A stretch of 25,076 nt of DNA. Source: Sporisorium sorghi (lineage: Eukaryota; Basidiomycota; Ustilaginomycetes; Ustilaginales; Ustilaginaceae). The notes below the pieces were generated by a model. That model did no database searches, was not told the origin of the DNA, and worked only from the letters and a program-made list of their open reading frames with translations. Below, one piece after another: positions 18,601-25,076 of the stretch (position 1 is the first letter of the stretch; the number at the start of each line of letters is the position of its first letter). A program made the position numbers and the translations under genes. The stretch covers positions 1 to 25,076 of the forward strand of contig JALCCG010000301.1 of the NCBI GenBank assembly GCA_023212695.1, in the 5' to 3' direction.

Positions 18601-19787
18601 CCCGCCGGAGCTCCAGCTGCGCTCTTGTCGCCGCCGCTCGCGACGCCGCCAAAGAGTTTGCGAGAGGCGCCGAACAGCCGGTTGGTGAGCCCTTTGCGCG
18701 AGTTGGCCAGATGATCGCCCATGTGCTGCACGTACCGCTCCATGAACGGCACGATCGACTGTGCGGTCAGCTCGCGGATAAAACCCTTGATGCGCTTGAC
18801 GTCCTCCTCATCCAGCAGCCTCGCCACCTCGGAATCCGCCTCGCTCGACTTGGCACCCGCCGTCGTCGGGACAGGCGAGCTCGGCATCGAAGGCAGATAC
18901 TTGACCCACAGCTCCGCTAGCTCCGCCGGCACAGCCACACGATCCTCCGACGCACTGTTGATCGTCAACATGCAGCAGTGCAGCCCGTACGTCTTCTTGA
19001 CTTGCTCGAGAATCTCCTTGGAGCTGGCGAGGTCGGTGCCCGAGGTGCGCACGTCGTGGATGAGCACGTAGTACTTCAGTGTGTCCGGGTTGATGTAGGG
19101 ATGCGCCGGGAAGGGCGAGGCGTGCGATGTGGCTTCGTACAGCTTTGCGAAATCGTTCATGGGATCGGGCGAAGCTGACGAGACAGCGAGCAGCACAGCG
19201 ACGGGATGTCCAAACGACTCGTGCTTGGCGATGGTCCTCTGACCAAAGACGAGCTGCTGCACTGCGTCGAACCAAGGTGTCAACTCTTGCAGCGAGCCGC
19301 GCCGCAGCCTTTCAAGCGACTCGTCCAGAGGTAATTGCGTTCGATCCTCTCGATCGTCTTGTCTGTCGTTGTGTCGTTGCTGCTTTCCGACGATGCCATC
19401 GTCGGCCGTCGAGACCGGCCTTGGCACCTGTCCATCCCACGTCTTGATATTACTCGCAATCAATTGATTAACACGATCCAACAGCTCCTCCTGCGACTGC
19501 GCCACCGCTTCCGGCCTGGGCTGTGCATGCTCGTGCACATCTCCAACCGCGCTTGCCGCGTCCCCATTGAACAACGCATACGAATCAAACCGCAGCGGAA
19601 AACGGTCGCAGATGCGCGTCTCGAGCTGCGACGTGCGCACCGACAGCCGCTGCACCGAGAATTCAAACGGACGCAGCAGCGTCGGAAGGTCTGGAATAGC
19701 ATTGAGCTGGATGACGCGGTCGACGTCCGGGCTTGCGAGCACGGCTACGCGCGGCGAGAGTGCTGCGTGGATGCGCAGGTCGCTCAT
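15690..19787 (-). CDS. TRS85: TRAPPIII complex subunit Trs85/TRAPPC8
   Basis: 1365 residues, intact, single exon, G at -3. The N-terminus (LSPRVAVLASPDVDRVIQLN ... LLRPFE) matches the start of TRAPPC8. LKYYVLIHDV at 237-246, with a following Cys/Leu-rich 'CCMLTIN' strand, and the DVKRIKGFIRELTAQSIVPF helix with YVQHMGDHLANSRKG are characteristic of the Trs85 domain. Residues 570-615 (RKFALYLVTAAHRYQACGQK, then RCYAQAALVYRRKGW) are the best-conserved family stretch in the helical solenoid. The C-terminal half has at least three beta-sandwich-like segments near 744-775, 890-915 and 1265-1290. Trs85 is the defining subunit of TRAPPIII, which activates the Rab GTPase Ypt1 at the Golgi and autophagosome assembly site. 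Ser/Gly/Glu-rich insertions, for example before the first beta domain, make it longer than yeast Trs85. Confidence 0.95.
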   Translation of the reverse strand: MSDLRIHAALSPRVAVLASPDVDRVIQLNAIPDLPTLLRPFEFSVQRLSVRTSQLETRICDRFPLRFDSYALFNGDAASAVGDVHEHAQPRPEAVAQSQEELLDRVNQLIASNIKTWDGQVPRPVSTADDGIVGKQQRHNDRQDDREDRTQLPLDESLERLRRGSLQELTPWFDAVQQLVFGQRTIAKHESFGHPVAVLLAVSSASPDPMNDFAKLYEATSHASPFPAHPYINPDTLKYYVLIHDVRTSGTDLASSKEILEQVKKTYGLHCCMLTINSASEDRVAVPAELAELWVKYLPSMPSSPVPTTAGAKSSEADSEVARLLDEEDVKRIKGFIRELTAQSIVPFMERYVQHMGDHLANSRKGLTNRLFGASRKLFGGVASGGDKSAAGAPAGGLTTSGGYDQHHDFYPYTSIEAQTRRLADFAFTIRDYKLAASMYDMGRKDFASDKASRHAAGATEMFGLSHLMIMYTSRSAPIDVDSYLAQACYEYDLRSSTRGSSASAAVEEDNLALRATLLYYEAYRMLGYLQPAPAGLLRMSQRADEVLAPLLLEQAALACLQLKPRPALRKFALYLVTAAHRYQACGQKILSLRCYAQAALVYRRKGWALIENHIEHELGMQAYNEGDSDTAVAHLVKLIRPSANSSAKHERFLQDVQTAYKYSGERGTALALPFDVFDTASAVLRFVPESSASATAAVDEAVWARLEEQLVQHGLGERTLKSGEKRRRKRATSRTSTQARQVPVGQTFWLEVEVRNPLGVEVAVDAIRPVLQQQLVDGTAAELGADDFECEDAGRCTLGPLQSRKTRVAMRVNKEAQSLRVSSIRFKLADTIDLVQQLDKKGPRLNTTKQHRTSTTYGPDLSLAISVHAPRPTLTARIVDAPPPQKQVFLGELVRLKVVLKNEGTTTIDDVRALCDQPEAAAFGSDEAVIEGDWTVPNHLGAAVPQSVFEAEGHAELAPGEEVEVDLTVRPVRTGDVSLAWLVPFSSEDGETYLSRLALLVHVVPAVQVSVQTRPLRSSSTACVHEVAVEVKSLVERDEVQLRALSVLSPRWVLAGEKKEAGAIVIAPKQVWRGRVQVEAVQGQQGKEEEEEYTATKLQDLLLSRDTRRPPPQDARVQLSTHTYASTTCTFAPPLHTEARKAWRRASLALDFPTISSRERAAAFTLWEARELDVLVHLSIEQREGQLAVHALQPGPLRSGIRAITHPPQLKDAGKGTGQVRSLYAETLREKASLLNNVVSSRLGSEQCPVVVHVETEAGERCKWTFVVRNFSDRYTARVTVQLTDSVWSGTEVAPGGGGGGWVGRKTLRCTLEPAGVAELAATRQGGEEEARFSVVTETFLRDGAEGLEEVVGQYVEHHQVSTE

Positions 19788-20529
19788 GTCGAGGCGTGTG
19801 CCGCTGCTATTACGTGTGCCCCAGGCGGAGCGGGAGCTGGTGGGGTGTGCTCGAATGCAAGGAAGGATGCGTTCTCTGGACCACCCGCACTGTCTATCTT
19901 GACATGTCAGAACGCGAGCTGGTCCAGAAGCGAGACCAACGAGAAATAGCTGGCGGTGACAAACCCTGCCAGGGCGTGTCGTTTTGTCACCGAGCGTCGA
20001 CGATTACACCAGCTGAGTGGTGGTGGTGGGTGCTGAAAGTGGCGACCTTGAAAGGTGATGATCGGGGTGGTGATGGTTGGTGAGATCGTCGTTCAAGGGT
20101 CCGCTTTGCAGTCTTGGCCAGCTCGAATTTTCCGAGCGCTGTCTGAACCGTGCACGGTGAAACAACTCACATCCAAGATCATCCTGCGCTGTTCAACGGC
20201 TCACACTGTATTTTCCCTAAACTGCTCATCCATACCCAGCCGGTGGTGTCAAGGCGGTGGCTGAACGAGTGAGCGCGTCTGTGACTGACACCTGCACGTC
20301 TGCCATCCAAAGCTCACCATCCCTGTTCTGTAAATGTGCAGCCTCCCGCCCCCAAAACCAGCTCCTGTCAAGCATAGAGAGCTGTCTCACACGATCCCAT
20401 CCCACATGCATCGGTAAAAGGGTCTCTACAAAACCATCACACCCGTCACATGTAGACAATGTCTGAAATGCATCCATGACGAACGACTACGGCAATAGAT
20501 TGCACACCTTTCTATCCGCACTACACCAT
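19788..20529. other. Intergenic region: Trs85 promoter and mannosidase 3' flank
   Basis: 742 bases between two tandem minus-strand genes. No convincing ORF, RNA gene or strong repeat was found; a GTGGTGGTGG-type stretch near 20018-20031 is minor. On the sense strand no ATG occurs from 19906 to 20168. Confidence 0.6.
19894..19905 (-). promoter_or_regulatory. Candidate short upstream ORF of the Trs85 gene
   Basis: The nearest sense-strand ATG upstream of the Trs85 start reads ATG-TCA-AGA-TAG, a three-codon ORF that ends 106 bases before the start codon. It matters only if the transcript starts further upstream, which is unknown. Confidence 0.25.
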
Positions 20530-23500
20530 CTACCTCACGCCTTTAGCGCGCAACCGCGCCTCGTGGAGCGCGCGTTCCCTGCTCCTCCTCTCTTCTTCCT
20601 CCTTCTCCTTCTCCTCTTGCGCCTGCACCGCTCGGGCCTCGCTCAGCACCATTGCGGCCGACTGTGCATCCACGACACTGTCGTACTGCGCCTCGAGGTG
20701 CTCGAGCAGTGTTTCCTGCGCCTCTGCATTCGTGTGGGGCGCGAACTCGACCTCCAACGTGCCGTCCTGCGTGCGGAAGATCGACGTCCCGCCTACCGTC
20801 GCTAGCAGTTCGTCCGCGCGTTCTTCATGACCGTCGTCCAGCTGAACCTCGTCTGGCTTCTCCTTTATTGCTGGCGCATCATCCATCATCATCGTCGTCG
20901 TCGACGCCATGGACCCATCAACCCGCTCAACCAGCTTGCGCAACGTACCCCTGATCGCCTCGCCGCCCAAGCCGCCCAGCAAATCCCGAATCTTGCCTGC
21001 CGAGTTCTTGGCCTGCCACTGCGCCCACAGCATCTGCTTCTGGTTGTTCGTCAGCCCGCCCACTTTGCCCCCCTCCCCACCCGAATACACCTCTGCCTGC
21101 GCCGGCAGATGAGCTTGCTCGCCCGCCTCCTTGTCCCAGAACTTCCTAGACCCTTCCCCCGCCCGGCCCCACCTGCCCTTGGTCGGCGCCAACAACGGAT
21201 GCGCCTCGGTGGTAAACACATACTCGTCCAACGACACCAGCTCCGGCGGCGAGAAGAGCAGGTAATAGTACTTGAACGTCTCGGCGAACGTGAAGCTCTC
21301 CATGCTATCTGCCCATCCGGCTGGCGTGCGGTTGACGTCGTAGATCGCACTGAATCCGGCGTCGGTCATGCAGTGCGTGACCCAGGATGCGAACATCTGC
21401 CAGCCCCTCTCCTGCCACGCCGTGTCGCCCGTGAGGCGCCACATGTAGAGTACGCTCTCGATGGTCTCGGGGCGGTTGAGGTAGCTCGTGTGCACGCTGC
21501 GCACGCCCACGATCGGGCTACCGCGCGCCTTGCCGCGTCGTGACGTCCCGTCCGGCAGGTTGAGCAGTTCGAAGCGGTCGTCGTCGTCGTTGGTGTAGAA
21601 GATCATGTTTTCGGGTCCAATGCCAGTGGTGCTGCTGTTGTACGCCCACCAGCACGTGCCCGTGATGTCTCGCGCCAGGTCGAGGTCCGCCTCGCGCCCA
21701 GCGATGATGCGCGAACCCAAGCCCAGCATGCCGCCGCTGAAACACGCCAGATGCTCGAGCTTGGCCGTGTAGCGCGAATTCGCCAGCTCGCCCAGCGTCA
21801 CCAGGCTCACTCCGGGCACCGTATCGATGCGCGTGATCAGCAGCTTCTTGGCGCCCTCGATCGCATCCGCGTACATGCGGCTGTACTGCCCCAACCTACC
21901 CCCCAACAACTGGTGCTCCTTGACCAGATACTCGTAGTACGAATCCGACATGCCGCCAAACGTGATCGCGCCGTACGCATTGTTGCGCTCCGGATACAGC
22001 TGCACAGGGAACAGCGTCTCGATGCGCCCCGCCGTCGTCATGTTGTGATCCAACCAATCGGTGGTGCGCTGGACGCGGTCAAAGTAGGTGCGGTTGCCTG
22101 TGACTTGCCACAGGCGCGTGAACTCGAGCAGCAAACTTCCGGCTTCAGCGAGGATGACGCTGTTCTGTTGCAGCGGACGTCGCTGAGGCTCCTCGGGCTT
22201 CTCCACCATGCGAATGCGCCCGTTGGGCACGCCCGTCGAGGTATCAAACGCCGGCAGGATCAGCTGCGCCAGCTCCTCGGCGCGATGGCGCATCAGCACA
22301 TCGCCGCTCAAATCGTACGCCGACAGAAAGCCACCCAGATACCGAATCGCAGTCTCAAACACGGGGATGCGCCCATCTGCACTCCCGTACGCACTGCGCG
22401 AGCCGCCGACCAGACGGAAATCGATATCGCGCACGTGCTGGCGTGCCAGGTCGTACTCCTTGGGCAGATCCATGACGAGCAGCGTGTCGAGCGCATCGAC
22501 GATGCTGGCGCCCCAGCCGTTGAACGGGTCTTCTGCGGTTTTCGAGACGGGCCGCAGCTCGTCGTGGCCCCAGGCGTGTTTTTTGTAACCCTCCCATGCG
22601 TGGATGAAGGCGTTGCGCACCATCTTTTGACGCTGTGCGATGAGCTCGTCGCGCGCAGGGTGGTTGCGGCGGCCCGAATGGCGCGAAGGATCCTCGAAAG
22701 CGTGCTGGACCTTGGGCAGAGGCTTGGCGGACTGCGAAAGTTGCTCGAGTGGCGGCTTCCAGCCGGCGTAATGCGCATCGCGCCATTCAGGCTCGAGAGG
22801 CTGCTTGGCCGGATCGTCGGCGTCGCTGGCTTGCGTATTGGAGCTGTCCTCCCACAATCGGGTGGTCCAGAGCTCGGGAGAGATGGAAGGTGCCTTGACC
22901 GGCCACGGCGGCGGCTGATGAACAGGATCGCGCGTTAGAAGCGCTTCCAAATACGTCGGCAGCTCGCCGCGATGGGGATCCGAGTCGCTATACAGCGTCG
23001 CCTGCGACTGCGGCACACCTGTCCAGCTAACCTCGCTCAACGCCGGTGGGAACGAGTTGGGACCGAGCTCCTCCACGGTAACAGGCGCAGCACCATCGCC
23101 CGAAGAAGACGGGAACCACGCGTCAGCGGATTCTGCCGAGGGCTGGAACCACTTTGGCGGCTTGAAGGCGGGCAACTTTTCTGTCGTGAACTTTTTCACC
23201 GGTTCCATGTCCATCACCACGGGGCCCACCAGTAGGATCTGCACCGACACAATGGTGGCGACGAGCACAAAGATGACAAACGCCTTGTGCTTTGCAATCC
23301 ATGATGCGAGATACGACGATGTGGGCGGGCCGATGTGCCTGCGCGTGCTGAGCGGGAGGTAGGAGGCGGAGGGTGTGCTGCCAAACATGTCGTCGTGGTT
23401 GCGCTTTTGGTGTGGATGTGGATCGGTTTGGGTATCCGGGTTGAGGCAAGGGGAGATGGCCGGCTTGCGCAGACGAAGCTGTGAATCTGGCGTGCGATGG

Positions 23501-23865
23501 TCTAGCGCATTTGAAGCAGAAACCGTATGCTGTGACAAAGCGTCAGGCGGCGACGACGTCGACGAAGCGATGGGATCCAACGAGTCGAGAGGTTGGTCTA
23601 AAGATGCTGAAGACGACGATGAATCTGCTCGTGTGGGAGTATGCTGAGGTGTTCCTGACGCAGGATCGACGTGGTCTGCTGAACTCGAAGATGCTTGCGA
23701 TGAATGCGAAGACGACGACGACGACGACGACGATGGTGGCGGCGGCGCCGAATCAGGAGACGCTTGTGGGTTACGAGTGGAGGAGGTGCAAGAGGCCGAA
23801 TCGACGAGGATGGAGGAAGTAGACGACGAGTCCTGCTCTTGTCTTTGACTGCTGTGCAATGCCAT
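20530..23865 (-). CDS. Class I alpha-1,2-mannosidase, GH47, type II membrane protein
   Basis: 1111 residues from the ATG at 23865 (a TTG lies one codon upstream). Ser-rich N-terminal tail of about 190 residues, a hydrophobic anchor at about 195-216, a linker, the GH47 domain at about 416-890 and a C-terminal extension of about 220 residues ending in a Glu/Arg-rich coiled coil. By family motifs the key residues are E504 (VFETAIRYLGG), D641 (SDSYYEYL), E800 (RPETIES) and the calcium-site T886 (VFTTEAHP). C708 and C738 fit the conserved disulfide. These enzymes trim alpha-1,2-mannose from N-glycans in the ER or Golgi with calcium. All catalytic motifs are intact, so it should be active. No ATG occurs on the sense strand for 287 bases upstream, supporting 23865 as the first AUG. 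An internal ATG at 23388, 28 bp or so before the anchor-proximal region in residue terms (M160), has a better context (G at -3). Confidence 0.95.
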   Translation of the reverse strand: MALHSSQRQEQDSSSTSSILVDSASCTSSTRNPQASPDSAPPPPSSSSSSSSSHSSQASSSSADHVDPASGTPQHTPTRADSSSSSASLDQPLDSLDPIASSTSSPPDALSQHTVSASNALDHRTPDSQLRLRKPAISPCLNPDTQTDPHPHQKRNHDDMFGSTPSASYLPLSTRRHIGPPTSSYLASWIAKHKAFVIFVLVATIVSVQILLVGPVVMDMEPVKKFTTEKLPAFKPPKWFQPSAESADAWFPSSSGDGAAPVTVEELGPNSFPPALSEVSWTGVPQSQATLYSDSDPHRGELPTYLEALLTRDPVHQPPPWPVKAPSISPELWTTRLWEDSSNTQASDADDPAKQPLEPEWRDAHYAGWKPPLEQLSQSAKPLPKVQHAFEDPSRHSGRRNHPARDELIAQRQKMVRNAFIHAWEGYKKHAWGHDELRPVSKTAEDPFNGWGASIVDALDTLLVMDLPKEYDLARQHVRDIDFRLVGGSRSAYGSADGRIPVFETAIRYLGGFLSAYDLSGDVLMRHRAEELAQLILPAFDTSTGVPNGRIRMVEKPEEPQRRPLQQNSVILAEAGSLLLEFTRLWQVTGNRTYFDRVQRTTDWLDHNMTTAGRIETLFPVQLYPERNNAYGAITFGGMSDSYYEYLVKEHQLLGGRLGQYSRMYADAIEGAKKLLITRIDTVPGVSLVTLGELANSRYTAKLEHLACFSGGMLGLGSRIIAGREADLDLARDITGTCWWAYNSSTTGIGPENMIFYTNDDDDRFELLNLPDGTSRRGKARGSPIVGVRSVHTSYLNRPETIESVLYMWRLTGDTAWQERGWQMFASWVTHCMTDAGFSAIYDVNRTPAGWADSMESFTFAETFKYYYLLFSPPELVSLDEYVFTTEAHPLLAPTKGRWGRAGEGSRKFWDKEAGEQAHLPAQAEVYSGGEGGKVGGLTNNQKQMLWAQWQAKNSAGKIRDLLGGLGGEAIRGTLRKLVERVDGSMASTTTMMMDDAPAIKEKPDEVQLDDGHEERADELLATVGGTSIFRTQDGTLEVEFAPHTNAEAQETLLEHLEAQYDSVVDAQSAAMVLSEARAVQAQEEKEKEEEERRSRERALHEARLRAKGVR
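23386..23388 (-). promoter_or_regulatory. Alternative internal start codon (M160) of the mannosidase
   Basis: An in-frame ATG with G at -3, about 35 residues before the membrane anchor, would give a 952-residue enzyme without the Ser-rich tail. Most type II GH47 enzymes have short cytosolic tails, so this start is plausible. The annotated start at 23865 has T at -3, which is suboptimal. I prefer the upstream start because it is the first ATG, with modest confidence. Confidence 0.3.
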
Positions 23866-24787
23866 CAAGGCGAAGAAACAAAGGATGGTGGTGTGGAATC
23901 ACGGAGCCGAAGACAAGCAGCAAGAGCCAGAGGCTGGCAGTCTAGTCAGGGGAAAGGATCGACCAGACGAAGTGTTACAAAAGACTCGAAAGGGATGCGA
24001 GTGTGCGTCGTTTGTGTGCTGTGCGTGTGACTGTCGACCGTCAAGTGTTCTTGGCGCGCGGGCCTTTCTCTTCACTTTGTCTTGTGCTCTTTCGCTGTTG
24101 CTCTCTCTCTCTCTCTTTCGCTGTCGTGGCTGTCGCTTTACGGCGAATTTTCACATCCTCGGCTCTAGCAATCGCAAACTTATCACCCACCTTTTTCCCG
24201 TGTTCTCACCTTGCACGGTGTCAATGTGAACGCCAGCAATGCAACTCAAGCTTTCATCCCTAGCGGCGGCAGCTAATCAAGCATTGTCTGTGGTCGTCGC
24301 TGTTCCATTGCTGCTTCTACAAAGATGCAATGTCCAGTGTGCGTGCCGTTTTCATATTGGCCGTGGACGCGCTCTTGAGAAAGCCAACGTCATAGCCAGC
24401 CAGATCTGACAGGTTTCGACAAGCGCCCCGCCGTCGACGAGTTTTCCCGCCTCACACGATCAAACACTTTGGTTTCACACGAGCCGGCTCCCCTCTGACA
24501 CTCAGTTCACAGACAGCTTCTCTCTCTCCCAAGAGAATCAAGACATGTACTCCATACGATTCAACTGGACCGGCGGATAGAAACAGAGACGGAGAGAGCG
24601 GATATAAAGTATAAGATACAACGTGACCTGAACCAAACACAAAGGAGCGAGCCGATACAAGATGGAAACAGAGAAGACACACCGTGGCAAGACAGACCCA
24701 ACTCGCAAGCTCGTTCAGCTTCGTGAGTTGGCGTGGGGTATACAAATGACTCGTAAGGCCGAGAGTCGAAAGGAGACGAGGCAAGCC
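23866..24787. other. Intergenic region: mannosidase promoter and 3' flank of the last gene
   Basis: 922 bases without a supported gene. From 23866 to 24152 the mannosidase sense strand has no ATG, consistent with a leader of up to about 290 bases. A CT microsatellite lies at about 24101-24117. An A/T-rich patch near 24601-24620 (GATATAAAGTATAAGATAC) could belong to the 3' processing region of the gene at the right edge. Nothing else was seen. Confidence 0.55.
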
Positions 24788-25020
24788 TTAGAAAAAGTGC
24801 TGCGGCGGCTGCTGGGCATGAGACGATGGCTGAGGCTGCATATGCTGCGAGTGAACCGGCGCGTTGGGCGGAGCAAACGCGCCGTGCTCATGGTGGCTCG
24901 CACCGTGCGAGCTGGCGTGGTGCACCTCCAGGCTAAACATAAAGCTAGTCGACGGCGAAGTCTCCGGGTGACGATACTGCACAGTCCACCAGTTGTTGGG
25001 AGGTGCTGCTGCTGACGCTA
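24788..25020 (-). CDS. Last exon of an unidentified gene, cut by the window edge
   Basis: An open frame ending in TAA at 24788-24790 runs upstream through at least 77 codons: NNWWTVQYRHPETSPSTSF, then FMFSLEVHHA, then a His/Pro/Gln/Ser-rich tail ending QQPPQHFF. An in-frame TGA at 25055-25057 blocks further reading. Between the two are a CAG acceptor at 25021-25023 and a CTGAC branch-like motif at 25054-25058, about 32 bases apart, so I infer a 3' splice site with the exon beginning at 25020. I do not recognise the protein. The first part looks folded (aromatic, beta-rich), the tail disordered. A chance ORF cannot be excluded. Confidence 0.5.
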
Positions 25021-25058
25021 CTGCGCGATGGTGGCACCTCGAGTTGCCTTCGAGTCAG
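25021..25058 (-). other. Inferred 3' end of an intron (branch site and acceptor)
   Basis: On the minus strand a CTGAC branch-like motif (25054-25058) is followed by CGCGCAG ending at 25021. It sits exactly where the reading frame of the terminal exon would otherwise meet a stop codon. The donor lies outside the window. Confidence 0.4.
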
Positions 25059-25076
25059 AGAAACCTTCTGCGAAAA

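Noticed and set aside
21751..22938. 395-residue plus-strand frame opposite the mannosidase
   Set aside because: It overlies catalytic GH47 motifs on the other strand. Its Arg/His/Leu composition is typical of an antisense shadow.

Overview
The window looks like nuclear DNA of a smut-type basidiomycete (Ustilaginomycetes: Ustilago, Sporisorium, Pseudozyma or a relative). The support is long GC-rich single-exon genes, fungal and eukaryote-only protein families (Trs85, Yju2B/Saf4, GH47 mannosidase, an AreA-type GATA factor), Ser/Pro/Gln-rich low-complexity protein segments, and spacers full of homopolymers and microsatellites. The species cannot be fixed from sequence alone. I saw no tRNA, rRNA, transposon or CRISPR array.

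Layout from left to right: (1) 1-918, a repeat-rich leader and promoter. (2) 919-6351 (+), an 1810-residue multipass membrane protein of unknown function. (3) 6483-7382 (-), a CCDC130/Yju2B/Saf4-family splicing protein, convergent with the previous gene. (4) 7625-9658 (+), a protein with a C-terminal OB-fold-like region resembling Shieldin subunit 2; it shares a 242-bp divergent promoter with (3). (5) 9881-13285 (-), a GATA transcription factor with an AreA-type N-terminal domain and two zinc fingers. (6) 13286-15689, a 2.4-kb gene-free stretch. (7) 15690-19787 (-), the TRAPPIII subunit Trs85/TRAPPC8. (8) 20530-23865 (-), a type II membrane class I alpha-mannosidase (GH47) with unusual tails. 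(9) 24788 to the window edge (-), the last exon of an unidentified gene.

The genes do not form one pathway. Trs85 and the GH47 mannosidase are neighbours on the same strand and both act in the early secretory pathway, but that may be chance.

The least ordinary signal is not a protein. The 916 bases directly upstream of the GATA-factor start (13286-14201) hold no ATG at all on the gene's sense strand, while the opposite strand holds 24 by my count. This is what a very long scanned 5' untranslated leader looks like. Other points of interest are minimal upstream ORFs before two genes (one is ATG directly followed by a stop), the possible fungal Shieldin-2-like protein, and the two-finger AreA-type GATA factor without the cysteine-rich linker of the Urbs1/SreA family.
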